Shown: positions 43,501-51,499, numbered from the stretch's first letter. The stretch is DNA of 64,000 nt from Dyadobacter frigoris (GCF_005280585.1 NZ_SZVO01000003.1:310001-374000), one strand, 5' to 3'. Translations and numbers: made by a program. The notes: a model not told the origin generated them from the letters alone.

Positions 43501-44948
43501 TTGAAGGTACACAAAATCGGCTTCGCCCCGTTTTGATGACTGCTTTCGTGGCTTCGCTTGGCTTTTTCCCAATGGCGATCAGCAACGGTGCAGGTGCCGA
43601 AGTGCAAAGACCACTGGCCACAGTAGTGATCGGCGGACTTTTGGTAGCGACATTTCTGACGCTTTTTGTTCTTCCGGTTCTCTATATGTTTTTCGAAAAC
43701 GGTTTTAAATTTAAAACGGGTAGTAAAGCAGCTTTGTTACTGCTTATCATCTCGGTATTTGCCGTTGTACATCCTTCTAAAAGTCTTTCACAAAACAGGA
43801 TCGATCTGAAAACCGCACAGCAAATGGCTATTGCCAATAACCAAAACCTGAAAACGGAAAAACTTCGCACCGAATATCAGAAAGCGTTGGTACGAACGGC
43901 GGCAGTTGTTCCTCAAACTACGGTGCAATTGGAAGGTGGGCAAATCAACAGTTTTTATACGGATACCCGTATCAACCTAACGCAGTCGTTTAGCCTTCCT
44001 GTTGTTTATGCCAAACAAAAAAATCTCTTGCAAAGCGAACTTGCGTTGAGTGTGCTGAATGTTGCCGTGCGGGAAAGCGAGCTGAAAAGAAATGTGGCCC
44101 AGGTTTATTATCTTTTTGTTTATCAAAACAAAAAAAGAGAACTTCTCAAATCACTGGACAGTCTTTACAGCGGTTTTTACCAAAGAGCCCGGCAGCGGTT
44201 TGAAAAAGGAGAAAGTGATATTTTGGAAAAAACCACGGTAGAATCTCAGCTGGCGGATATCCGGATGCAAAGCCAACAGCTTGAATCAGACCTGAACTTA
44301 TCCAGGTTACAGTTTCAGCTACTGCTTAATACCACAACAGACTTTCAGCCACAAACAGAAGATAGATATGTTTTTGCATCAGGCTTGGATTCGGCCGCGT
44401 TGGACAATCATCCCCAAATGCACTATTTGATGCAACAACAGGAAATAGCCGCTGCGACGATTGATGTCGAAAAATCGAAGCTTTTGCCACAGCTCAATGT
44501 GGGCTACAACAATATGAGCATGCGTGGAACCGGGGCCAATGATAAAAGCTATACAGCTTCCCAGCGGTTTCAGTCCGCGCAGATCGGCGTTGGTATTCCG
44601 ATTTTTGCAGGAGCCCAGAAAGCCCGGATCAACAGTGCCCGGATCAATCAGGATATTATGCGTCAAAGTTATCAGGCTGGTGCCCAGTCTCTGAAATCGC
44701 AATATTTATCTACTTTGACCGAATACCGGAAGTTTTTGACTGCCGTACAGTATTATGAAACAACCGGGCTTGCCAATGCTTCGCTGATCACAAAAACGGC
44801 CAACGAGCAGCTTGCAGGCGGCAGCATCAATTACCTCCAATGGGCGCAGCTGATCAGTCACGCCACCACAATCCGGAGCAATTATCTGGATATGGTAATG
44901 AACCTGAACAGCAAAGCCATTGAACTTAGTTATTATCTGGAAAATTAA
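40593..44948 (+). CDS. czcA: Heavy-metal RND pump fused to its outer-membrane factor (CzcA-CzcC)
   Basis: About 1451 residues from the ATG at 40593 (MLNKIIGFAVGNKLIVG), the normal CzcA start. Residues 1-1040 form the RND pump: transmembrane acid motif DFGLIVDGAVIIVE (near 402-417) corresponds to D-F-G-x3-D-G-A-x3-V-E of CzcA-type Co/Zn/Cd pumps, not the CusA type. At about 1043-1065 a signal-peptide-like segment (ALLLLIISVFAVVHP, then LSQNRIDL) is followed by about 385 residues of a TolC/CzcC-type outer-membrane factor with its two repeats. The fused layout is known in Bacteroidota and implies cleavage or a long linker. Followed 11 bp on by CzcB. Confidence 0.93.
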   Translation: MLNKIIGFAVGNKLIVGLFVIGLVIYGGFELTRLPIDAVPDITNNQVQVITVAPSFGATDIERLVTFPIEQANNNIAGLKEIRSFSRFGLSLVTIVFDDATDIYWARQQVSERLLKVQSQIPKGIGNPELGPISTGLGEIYQYVVRPKEGYEHRYNETDLRTIQDWIVRRQLLGVKGVAEVSSFGGKLKQYSIEIDPDKLLSYNLTINDIFTALETNNENTGGAYIEKGPTVLYIRSEGLVENTEDIKNIAVKNLADGQPLFIRDVADVKIGFATRYGAMTYNDKGEVSGAVVMMLKGANSSEVIKNVKERVAQIQKTLPEGIVIEPFLDRTKMVNNAISTVSRNLMEGALIVIFVLVLFLGNFRAGLLVASVIPLAMLFAVIMMNTFGVSGNLMSLGALDFGLIVDGAVIIVEAVMHQIAHNKKFAGLTSISQTQMDEEVNESADRMMNSAVFGQVIILIVYLPIFTLQGIEGKMFKPMAQTVAFALLGAFILSLTYIPMMSSVFLSKKIKTEPGFSDRIMSKLSAKYTQVLQRVINYPKIILISVLVLFCSAIYLLTTLGGEFIPSLEEGDFAVDTRVLTGSNISTTIENTTKAAHILKTQFPEVEKVVTKIGSGEVPTDPMPMEASDMMVILKDKSEWTSAKNFPELTDKMSNALKVIPGITAGFQYPVQMRFNELMTGARQDVVCKIYGEDLDSLAKYAKKLGSLVNKVDGAKDLYVEAVAGLPQITVTYNRQALAQYGLNITSINKIVNTALAGQSTGMVFEGEKRFELVVRLRGEKKQNLDDIRNLLIPGTNGTQIPLYQLAEVKIKDGPNQIQREDAKRRIIVGFNIAGRDVQSIVNELQLKVNQSLKLPTGYYVTYGGSFENLNAAKDRLMIAVPISLALIFVLLFFAFNSVKEGLLIYSAIPLSAIGGIFFLALRGMPFSISAGIGFIALFGVAVLNGIVLVAEFNRIRKEGEKDIRKAVLEGTQNRLRPVLMTAFVASLGFFPMAISNGAGAEVQRPLATVVIGGLLVATFLTLFVLPVLYMFFENGFKFKTGSKAALLLLIISVFAVVHPSKSLSQNRIDLKTAQQMAIANNQNLKTEKLRTEYQKALVRTAAVVPQTTVQLEGGQINSFYTDTRINLTQSFSLPVVYAKQKNLLQSELALSVLNVAVRESELKRNVAQVYYLFVYQNKKRELLKSLDSLYSGFYQRARQRFEKGESDILEKTTVESQLADIRMQSQQLESDLNLSRLQFQLLLNTTTDFQPQTEDRYVFASGLDSAALDNHPQMHYLMQQQEIAAATIDVEKSKLLPQLNVGYNNMSMRGTGANDKSYTASQRFQSAQIGVGIPIFAGAQKARINSARINQDIMRQSYQAGAQSLKSQYLSTLTEYRKFLTAVQYYETTGLANASLITKTANEQLAGGSINYLQWAQLISHATTIRSNYLDMVMNLNSKAIELSYYLEN

Positions 44949-44959
44949 AATCGCCCGAC

Positions 44960-46090
44960 ATGAAATACCTGATATATGCAGCCGTCATCAGCATTGCGTT
45001 ATCCTGTTCAAAAAAGGAAGAGAATCAGTCTTCCGCGACAGATAAACCAATAAATGAGAATGTTGCTTCACTTAATAAAGAACAAATTCAGGATGCCGGA
45101 ATTAAAACGGCACTTCCTGAAAAAAAACAGATCTCTGAAATTCTGAAACTGAATGGAAAAATAGATGTGCCGCCGCAAAACATCGTTTCCATCAGTGTGC
45201 CTTTGGGCGGATATTTGAAAACAACACGGCTTTTGCCTGGTACTCCAGTAAGAAAAGGAGAAATTCTGGCCGTCATGGAAGACCAGCAGTATATCCAGTT
45301 GCAGCAGGATTACCTGACAGGAAAGGCGAAAGTAGCTTTTCTGGAAAGTGATTATTTACGCCAAAAGGAACTGAATAAAAGTAAATCCAGCAGCGACAAA
45401 ATATTTCAGCAGGCCGAAGCGGATTACCTCAGCCAGCAGGTGATGATGAAATCGCTTTATGAAAAATTGCGCCTGGCGGGTATTAATCCTGATAAATTAT
45501 CGAAAGATAATATTTCGCGAAGTGTCAATATTTACTCGCCTATCAACGGCTATGTGTCCAAAGTAAATGTCAATATAGGCAAATATGTGTCGCCAACGGA
45601 GGTATTGTTTGAACTGATAAATCCAACAGATATTCATCTTGCCCTTAAAGTTTTTGAAAAGGATCTTGACAAAATAAAAAAGGGACAGCACCTTTTGGCC
45701 TATACCAACAACGCGCCTCACAAAAAGTACGAATGTGAGATAATACTGATCAGCAAAGACCTTTCCATGGAAAGAACTGCTGAGATCCACTCCCATTTTG
45801 AGCGTTATGAACCCGGACTTTTACCGGGAATGTTCATGAACGCTGACATTGAACTGGATAGGCGGACAGTACTTGTGCTGCCGGACGATGCGATTGTAAC
45901 CTATGAAGAAAAACAATTTGTATTTATCCCAAAAGGTGAAAACAAATTTGAAATGAAAGAGGTTAAAACCGGCACTAATGAAAACGGTTTTACGGAGATT
46001 ATCACCAAAGAAAATCTTGACAAACAGGCCTGTGTAGTAAAAGGTGCTTATTCGCTTTTGATGTCACTTAAAAATAAATCTGAAGATTAG
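44960..46090 (+). CDS. czcB: RND efflux periplasmic adaptor, CzcB-like lipoprotein
   Basis: A 376-residue membrane-fusion protein. Lipobox ALSC (Cys16). The lipoyl/barrel-sandwich halves are around 65-115 (VPPQNIVSISVPLGGYLKTTRLLPGTPVRKGEILAVMED) and 185-220 (SPINGYVSKVNVNIGKYVSPTEVLFELI), joined by an alpha-hairpin (120-180), followed by beta-barrel and membrane-proximal domains (PGMFMNADIELD, VLVLPDDAIVTYEEKQFVFIP). It bridges the inner-membrane pump to the outer-membrane factor, both parts of the fused product encoded 11 bp upstream. The N-terminus has no His-rich metal tail as in CzcB of Cupriavidus. Confidence 0.92.
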   Translation: MKYLIYAAVISIALSCSKKEENQSSATDKPINENVASLNKEQIQDAGIKTALPEKKQISEILKLNGKIDVPPQNIVSISVPLGGYLKTTRLLPGTPVRKGEILAVMEDQQYIQLQQDYLTGKAKVAFLESDYLRQKELNKSKSSSDKIFQQAEADYLSQQVMMKSLYEKLRLAGINPDKLSKDNISRSVNIYSPINGYVSKVNVNIGKYVSPTEVLFELINPTDIHLALKVFEKDLDKIKKGQHLLAYTNNAPHKKYECEIILISKDLSMERTAEIHSHFERYEPGLLPGMFMNADIELDRRTVLVLPDDAIVTYEEKQFVFIPKGENKFEMKEVKTGTNENGFTEIITKENLDKQACVVKGAYSLLMSLKNKSED

Positions 46091-46092
46091 AA

Positions 46093-46116
46093 GGGAGGGA
46101 TTTTAACATCCCTCCT
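46093..46116. terminator. Hairpin between convergent efflux operon and protease gene
   Basis: GGAGGGAT pairs with ATCCCTCC (46094-46101 with 46108-46115). No T run on either side; probably still the shared end of the two convergent units. Confidence 0.5.
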
Positions 46117-46129
46117 ACCAGGTTTAATA

Positions 46130-47305
46130 TCAAGGCTCCCTATCGATATGGATTTCCTTGATGTTTCCTTTTCTATCCCTGATGCTTAATACAGCCGATT
46201 TATTGGGCATCAGTGTTTCTGACTTTCCGTTAAGCCAGTCGCAAAGCCCGATTGCCTCACAGGATTCCCCATCGACTGACAGAATCTGGTCTCCGGACTG
46301 AATCTTACCTTTCAGGCTTTCCCAGACTACACCGACAGTTAGTTTATCTCCTTCAATCACGGGTTTCAGAGGCCATGGCATATCATTTACGTCATTGCTT
46401 TGCCCTAATGGATCAAAGTAAAAAAGATGATGAATAAAGTCCAATGTCACGTTACCATAATCCAAAAGCTTGGCTCCGATCCTGCTATTGCTGCTCTTAC
46501 TTGTTTCGGTGAATACGTTGTTAAAGACACATCCTGCCAGATTAATTGGTAGCATTTTTAACCGATAGAGACTGTCGGGAGCCTGTAATCCCAGTAAACC
46601 CCTGTTACTGCTACCATAACCTGTGGAAACCTTCTGAAAGACACCACTTTTCACCAGTCGCCTTGCATCTTTTTCAGTAAGCCTAAGTAAATTATCAGCT
46701 CCCGAATCAAAACCAACTTTCACTGTATTTTTATTTGAAAGTTGCAGCATAAAATACGGATAGCTTTGCGGCTCACCAGTCATCATGTCAGTCTGGTTTT
46801 TCCGGTTGATAGTCAATCTTGTTTCATCATCGGTTAGGATTATGATGTGCTTTTCCGGAAGAATCTGTACCACCGACTTCCGAAGCATGTTGCTACCGAT
46901 AACGCCATCAATTTTCAGGCATCTGTACATCTGACTACCGGTCACCAAAGCAGGTATATCATTAAAAGTGAGATCTCCGATATGAAGCACTTTTATAGAA
47001 ACAATATCCAACGCGGTCTTATTTCCAGCCGCATCCGTTATATCAGTATGATTGACAATTGCCGGTTTGAGTTCTTCAAACAGTTCAACAGTAACCTGTG
47101 TCGGAGCTCCGGTATCGAAGAGGAATCTGCGCTTAATTCTGTTGACTTCGGAAATCAGGAATATCCTGCCGTTTACGAGTTCATAGGGAATTTCCTGATA
47201 ATAATTTTTGTCTCCAATCCCACCCTTGTTAAAGGTAACGTGCTGACCAAAACATTCGGTGGTCAACAAAATAATGAAAATGCAATGCAGAATCTGTTTC
47301 ATCAA
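46130..47305 (-). CDS. Retropepsin-like aspartyl protease with PDZ domain
   Basis: A 391-residue exported protein (signal peptide ending CFGQ). Two aspartyl-protease lobes are visible: FLFDTGAPTQV (Asp-Thr-Gly near residue 65) and VKVGFDSGADNLLRL (Asp-Ser-Gly near 199), with LKIDGVIGSNMLRK as the flap-end strand. A PDZ domain follows at about 310-385 (IQSGDQILSVDGESCEAIGL). Such proteins are common in Bacteroidota, with no assigned substrates. It is convergent with the CzcB gene and divergent from the chromate locus; the first or second ATG may be the start. Periplasmic processing role is inferred only. Confidence 0.82.
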   Translation of the reverse strand: MMKQILHCIFIILLTTECFGQHVTFNKGGIGDKNYYQEIPYELVNGRIFLISEVNRIKRRFLFDTGAPTQVTVELFEELKPAIVNHTDITDAAGNKTALDIVSIKVLHIGDLTFNDIPALVTGSQMYRCLKIDGVIGSNMLRKSVVQILPEKHIIILTDDETRLTINRKNQTDMMTGEPQSYPYFMLQLSNKNTVKVGFDSGADNLLRLTEKDARRLVKSGVFQKVSTGYGSSNRGLLGLQAPDSLYRLKMLPINLAGCVFNNVFTETSKSSNSRIGAKLLDYGNVTLDFIHHLFYFDPLGQSNDVNDMPWPLKPVIEGDKLTVGVVWESLKGKIQSGDQILSVDGESCEAIGLCDWLNGKSETLMPNKSAVLSIRDRKGNIKEIHIDREP

Positions 47306-47488
47306 AATTCAATAATTATCGACTTTGGTTATCCAAAAAAATATATCATTCCGAGCCTACCGTGGTTTGGTAAATTTACCCGGGCAAAACATTTTGCAGT
47401 CATTTAAATTCAGAAATATCATATCCACTTATTAAATTATGTAATATTCCATTTAAGAACTATTCTTTTTTTGAATCCTGTGATCGGT

Positions 47489-47521
47489 TGCAGTTTTTAT
47501 ATATAAGAAGCAAAAACTGCA
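47489..47521. promoter_or_regulatory. 10-bp inverted repeat before the chromate operon, candidate operator
   Basis: TGCAGTTTTT (47489-47498) and AAAAACTGCA (47512-47521) are perfect inverted arms with 13 bp between. The right arm ends at the -33 region of the promoter at 47549. Probable binding site of the ChrB-AraC regulator or another regulator. Confidence 0.5.
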
Positions 47522-47548
47522 TTGCTGAGCATCGAATATCTTTTTTAA

Positions 47549-47556
47549 TACTTTTG
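47549..47556 (+). promoter_or_regulatory. -7 box of the chromate operon
   Basis: TACTTTTG fits TAnnTTTG exactly; the start near 47563 is 22 bp before the ATG at 47585. Confidence 0.6.
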
Positions 47557-47584
47557 TAAAATTGCTTTAAACGATATTCATGGA

Positions 47585-48430
47585 ATGAACTGGATTACAA
47601 GAGAACGACCAAAAATTGACCGCATCGCCTGTCCCTGGCTGATTAAAAGATTTATTGATCCGGATGCGAAGATATTTTATGTTCCTTTTGATCAGGTCAG
47701 GATAAAAGCATTGGAGCTTGACGCCACGCCTTTTGATATTCCCGATACAGAATTCACACATTATGAGGACCGATGCACGTTTGATTTCTTTTTGGAAAGA
47801 TATGAAATAGAAGATCCGGCATTGAAGGATATGGCCGTTATCATCCGGGGTGCTGACACGGACGACCATTCACTGGCCAGCCAGTCATCAGGTCTTTGGG
47901 CTATTTCAGCTGGTCTTGCCTATAACATTAACGATGATAATGATTTGCTGGAAAAAGGAATGCTGATTTATGACGCTCTTTACAGCTGGGCCAAACATCT
48001 TCAGAAACAAAAGCACACGCAGAGCCCTGCTGAAAAACTGCTGCTTGCCGTTTTCAATACTTATCTGGATAAACAGAAATCCGAAAACCTGAAAACCCCC
48101 AAATGGGCTAAAGAGCTTAAAGCAATAATTCAGGACCAGATTGATACCAACCTTAGTTTAAGCCTTAAAGAAATATCAGAAGGTTTACAGATTCACCCAT
48201 CCTACGTATCCCGGGAATTTTCCAAGTATTTCAGCAACCTGTCTTTTGGCGAATACATCCGTAAGCTCCGAATTGAAAAAGCAATTGACCTGCTTGCAAA
48301 TCAGGATCATACTTTGTCTGAGGTTGCCTACCTGACCGGATTTTCCGATCAAAGTCATTTCAACCGGATTTTTAAAGCCCATACCGGACAAAATCCGTCC
48401 AATTTCAGGAAAACTTTGCCAAAAAAGTAA
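47585..48430 (+). CDS. ChrB-domain/AraC-domain fusion regulator of chromate resistance
   Basis: A 281-residue protein built from two parts. Residues about 8-140 are a ChrB C-terminal-type domain, with the core IDRIACPWLIKRFIDPDAKI and RCTFDFFLERYEI, as in ChrB proteins that sense chromate. Residues about 175-279 are a complete AraC DNA-binding domain (LSLKEISEGLQIHPSYVSRE, FGEYIRKLRIEKAIDLLA, HTLSEVAYLTGFSDQSHFNR, PSNFRKTLPK). Classical ChrB has a different N-terminal DNA-binding part, so here the sensor seems attached to another type of DNA-binding domain. First gene of an operon with DUF1259 protein and ChrA. Chromate sensing is inference from the ChrB half and the ChrA neighbour. Confidence 0.85.
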   Translation: MNWITRERPKIDRIACPWLIKRFIDPDAKIFYVPFDQVRIKALELDATPFDIPDTEFTHYEDRCTFDFFLERYEIEDPALKDMAVIIRGADTDDHSLASQSSGLWAISAGLAYNINDDNDLLEKGMLIYDALYSWAKHLQKQKHTQSPAEKLLLAVFNTYLDKQKSENLKTPKWAKELKAIIQDQIDTNLSLSLKEISEGLQIHPSYVSREFSKYFSNLSFGEYIRKLRIEKAIDLLANQDHTLSEVAYLTGFSDQSHFNRIFKAHTGQNPSNFRKTLPKK

Positions 48431-48511
48431 TTCCTGTACAAATCGTCATTTTCATTCTATCATTTGGTTACTGAGCGGGCTAGTATTGTCATTACATTAA
48501 GCGACCACCAA

Positions 48512-49504
48512 ATGCTTATGAATACTGTCACTTTTTTTTCACGGAGAACATGGATTCGCACGACCGGATTAATATCAGCTGTGCAGCTTTTGGGCTTAAA
48601 ACCATCGTACGCAGCAACTTTTATTGCAAAGACACCCGCAGCATTGACTTCTGAGGAAATTGCGGCCATTGAGGCTGCGATGGGTAAAAAAGGAAATTAC
48701 AACGAAGCCCAGGCGGTACATACTACCCCGCTTCCGCGAAATGATCTGAAAGTGACGCTTAAAGGTGAACCTGTCCCGATCCCTTTCGGCTTTGGTGGCT
48801 GGGCTTCAATCAAAAAAACAGTTGATGGAAAGTCGGCAGTGCTAATGAGTGATACAGTCCTTTTGGAAGAAGAGGTGAACCCTTTGATCTCCGCAGCTCA
48901 GGCCAACGGTCTTGAAATCGGAGCGATCCACAATCACTTTTTTTATGAGCAGCCGCGTATTTTCCACATGCACCTTCATGGCATGGGAACGCCGGAAGAT
49001 CTGGCCAAAAAGTTTACGGCAACAATTAAAGATGCCAAAATCTCACCTAAAAACCAGCCAGCTCCATCTGCACCGCCCACAGTTACAGGAAAAGATCTCT
49101 TCAATCTACCGGGACTTGATGCCGTGATAAAATATACAGGCGTGGTGAATGGACCAACCTACAAATACACAGTGGGAAGAGAAGATATCACAGTGATGGC
49201 GATGGGTGCAGAAATGACAGCTGCGATTGGCCTTAACTCCTGGGCAAGTTTTGCAGGCAATAAAGACAGCGCTCATATCGCCGGAGATATTGCAATGCTT
49301 GAAGATGAAGTGAATGCTGTTATTAAAGTGCTTCGTGCCTATAATCTTGAAGTCGTTGCCCTTCATAACCATATGTTTGGAGAAAATCCAAGGATGATCT
49401 TTCTTCATTATTATGGCCGTGGCCCTGCCGCTAAACTTGCTACCGGGTTCCGTGCGGCTCTTGACGTTCTTGGAAAAATAAAAGTAATACACTCAGACCA
49501 CTAA
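48512..49504 (+). CDS. LpqO/LppY-type DUF1259 protein
   Basis: A 330-residue exported protein from ATG at 48512 or 48518, ahead of the signal (TTGLISAVQLL...SYAA). The body is a tandem duplication of DUF1259: first half with SDTVLLEEEVNPLISAAQAN and IGAIHNHFFYEQPRIFHMHL, second half with GDIAMLEDEVNAVIKVLRAY and VVALHNHMFGENPRMIFLHY. Each half has HNH-F/M and H-x-H-like pairs that could hold a metal. Such proteins were described as lipoproteins of mycobacteria without known function; in this family they recur beside ChrA. Its stop overlaps the ChrA start by 1 bp (TAATG). Confidence 0.82.
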   Translation: MLMNTVTFFSRRTWIRTTGLISAVQLLGLKPSYAATFIAKTPAALTSEEIAAIEAAMGKKGNYNEAQAVHTTPLPRNDLKVTLKGEPVPIPFGFGGWASIKKTVDGKSAVLMSDTVLLEEEVNPLISAAQANGLEIGAIHNHFFYEQPRIFHMHLHGMGTPEDLAKKFTATIKDAKISPKNQPAPSAPPTVTGKDLFNLPGLDAVIKYTGVVNGPTYKYTVGREDITVMAMGAEMTAAIGLNSWASFAGNKDSAHIAGDIAMLEDEVNAVIKVLRAYNLEVVALHNHMFGENPRMIFLHYYGRGPAAKLATGFRAALDVLGKIKVIHSDH

Positions 49505-50685
49505 TGGAAACAGACATACAAAGCCACACTTACAGCCTGAAAGATCTCACCAGATACTTTTTTAAACTGGGTACGTTTGGATTCGGCGGCCCGGTAGCAT
49601 TGATCGGTTATATGCACCGTGATTTGGTCGAAGACCGGAAATGGATCAGCGAAGACGAATACCGCGAAGGTCTGGCGTTGGCACAGCTGGCGCCCGGTCC
49701 ACTGGCTGCTCAGCTTGGAATCTATCTCGGTTATGTGCATTATGGCGTTTTGGGGGCTACGCTTACCGGACTGGCTTTTGTCCTTCCTTCTTTTGTGATG
49801 GTTGTTTTGCTGGGCATGGCTTACAAATTATATGGCGGCTTGTCATGGATGCAGGCTGTATTTTACGGAGTGGGCGCTTCGGTGATTGGTATCATTACAT
49901 TGAGCTGCTACAAACTTACGATCAAATCGGTAAGCAAACTGGAAGTAGCAGCTATTAAAAGCCGGTGGCTTCTTTGGGTTTTCTTTCTGGTTATGGCCGT
50001 AGTCACTGCTATCACGGAACGGGAAGAAGTATGGCTTTTTATGCTGATGGGCTTTGTTTACATGGCGGTTAAAGCACCACCAAAATGGCTGGTAAGAAGA
50101 GAAACGGCGTTATCGACAGTTCTTTTGACAGGAATCGGTTTCTGGCAGTATGAACCTTCTCAGCTAGTGCAGATTGGCTGGTTCTTTACCAAAGCGGGCG
50201 CATTTGTATTTGGCAGCGGCCTGGCCATTATTCCTTTTTTACAGGCTGGTGTTGTCGATCAGATGGGATGGCTCAACGAGCAGCAATTTCTGGATTCAGT
50301 TGCCGTGGCCATGATTACACCGGGACCGGTGGTGATTACGGTAGGATTCATTGGCTTTCTGGTCTCTGGTTTTGCTGGTGCCGTAGTCGCAGCTGCCGGG
50401 GTTTTTCTCCCATGTTTCATTTTTACAGTTTTGCCAGCTCCTTATTTTAAAAAGATTGCTAAAAATATCAGTATCAAAGCTTTTGTGGATGGTATTACCG
50501 CAGCAGTTGCAGGCGCCTTAGTTGGATCTGTCTTTGTAATCGCAACAAGATCAATCGTAGATGCACCATCAGCAATAATAGCTGTTTTAACCATACTGGC
50601 GCTTATTTATATTAAAAAATTACAAGAACCCTATATTATCCTCTGCGCTGCTGTCGTCGGCTTTTTGTTAAAGACCTATTTCTGA
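49504..50685 (+). CDS. chrA: Chromate transporter ChrA
   Basis: A 393-residue inner-membrane protein of the bidomain CHR family, which exports chromate in exchange for or with protons/sulfate. Both repeats show: FFKLGTFGFGGPVALIGYMH near residue 20 and FTKAGAFVFGSGLAIIPFL near 230, and the LAQLAPGPLAAQLGIYLGYV and VAMITPGPVVITVGFIGFLV segments with the conserved P-G-P. About 10-12 membrane segments. The start follows the TAA of the DUF1259 gene by overlap. It is the transporter of the operon and fixes its role as chromate resistance. Confidence 0.93.
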   Translation: METDIQSHTYSLKDLTRYFFKLGTFGFGGPVALIGYMHRDLVEDRKWISEDEYREGLALAQLAPGPLAAQLGIYLGYVHYGVLGATLTGLAFVLPSFVMVVLLGMAYKLYGGLSWMQAVFYGVGASVIGIITLSCYKLTIKSVSKLEVAAIKSRWLLWVFFLVMAVVTAITEREEVWLFMLMGFVYMAVKAPPKWLVRRETALSTVLLTGIGFWQYEPSQLVQIGWFFTKAGAFVFGSGLAIIPFLQAGVVDQMGWLNEQQFLDSVAVAMITPGPVVITVGFIGFLVSGFAGAVVAAAGVFLPCFIFTVLPAPYFKKIAKNISIKAFVDGITAAVAGALVGSVFVIATRSIVDAPSAIIAVLTILALIYIKKLQEPYIILCAAVVGFLLKTYF

Positions 50686-50708
50686 AATTATCGTCGTTAC
50701 GATGTATT

Positions 50709-51338
50709 ATGAGAAAATATTTCCTTCTGTTGCTGATACTTTTTACCCTTCCTTCATTTGGTCAAAAACAGATCAATAAACAAAGCGGGGTTTGGCTGGG
50801 TTATTTCAATCAGACCAGGCTTACAGATAAATGGGGCATCTGGCTGGATCTGCACGCCAGAAGAACGGAATTTTCAGACCGTTGGTCTACGCAGATTATC
50901 CGGCCAGATATTACCTATTATGCCAATGACCATCTTAGATTTACAGCAGGATATGCATATGCCCGTAGTTTTCCTGCCGCCGGACTGCACACAGTTCGAC
51001 CTGAAAACAGGCTTTGGCAGCAGATACTTTGGACGAGTCGACAGAAGCGGCTTCATACCCAGCAGTGGATCCGGCTCGAAGAGCGCTTTAACAGGAAGAT
51101 TGCCAATGATCAACTGCAAGACGGCAACAACTTTAATTTCCGGTTCCGGTATCTTTTAAATTTGATGGTGCCTCTAAACCGCGATTTTATAGATGCCAAT
51201 ACACTCTTCTTTGCATTTAATGATGAGATCCATATCAATGCCGGAAAACAGATTACTTATAATCTATTTGACCAGAACCACTTTTTTGTTGGGCTTGGCT
51301 ATCAATTTACAAAAGGGCTCAACATGCAGGTCGGTTAG
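50709..51338 (+). CDS. DUF2490 outer-membrane beta-barrel protein
   Basis: A 209-residue protein with a signal peptide (ending PSFGQ) and the DUF2490 layout: GVWLGYFNQTRLTDKWGIWLDLHARRTEF, RPDITYYANDHLRFTAGYAYARSF, ENRLWQQILWTSRQKRLHTQQWIRLEERF. A small barrel, function unknown. It follows chrA by 23 bp and is likely the last gene of the chromate operon, possibly an outer-membrane channel. Confidence 0.8.
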   Translation: MRKYFLLLLILFTLPSFGQKQINKQSGVWLGYFNQTRLTDKWGIWLDLHARRTEFSDRWSTQIIRPDITYYANDHLRFTAGYAYARSFPAAGLHTVRPENRLWQQILWTSRQKRLHTQQWIRLEERFNRKIANDQLQDGNNFNFRFRYLLNLMVPLNRDFIDANTLFFAFNDEIHINAGKQITYNLFDQNHFFVGLGYQFTKGLNMQVG

Positions 51339-51342
51339 CTTT

Positions 51343-51447
51343 TCATATTCTATGTGTTGAGTCTGAATGCAAATAGAGCAAGTACATTCCGCAGGAAAAG
51401 TATTGCAAGGCCGGAATATTAAAACGGAGTACAATAAACGTTTTCAT
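51343..51447 (-). CDS. Possible 34-aa protein next to a direct-repeat operator
   Basis: ATG at 51445-51447 opens a 34-codon frame (MKTFIVLRFNIPALQYFSCG followed by MYLLYLHSDS) ending just after the DUF2490 stop. TTCTGAA repeats at 51482-51499 and a -7-like TAACTTTA lie upstream on the same strand. No family recognised; may be chance. Confidence 0.2.
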   Translation of the reverse strand: MKTFIVLRFNIPALQYFSCGMYLLYLHSDSTHRI

Positions 51448-51481
51448 TGCATTTGAATAAACAAATAAAGTTACAGCCCAA

Positions 51482-51499
51482 TTCTGAATTTTTTCTGAA
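51482..51499. promoter_or_regulatory. TTCTGAA direct repeat, 11-bp spacing
   Basis: TTCTGAA at 51482-51488 and at 51493-51499, on the minus strand TTCAGAA-N4-TTCAGAA. It is the cleanest copy of a motif found also at 52947, 54999 and 59785. Confidence 0.55.

Noticed and set aside
43310-43621. Minus-strand frames of about 100 codons inside CzcA
   Set aside because: Antisense shadows of the conserved RND membrane region; no start context.
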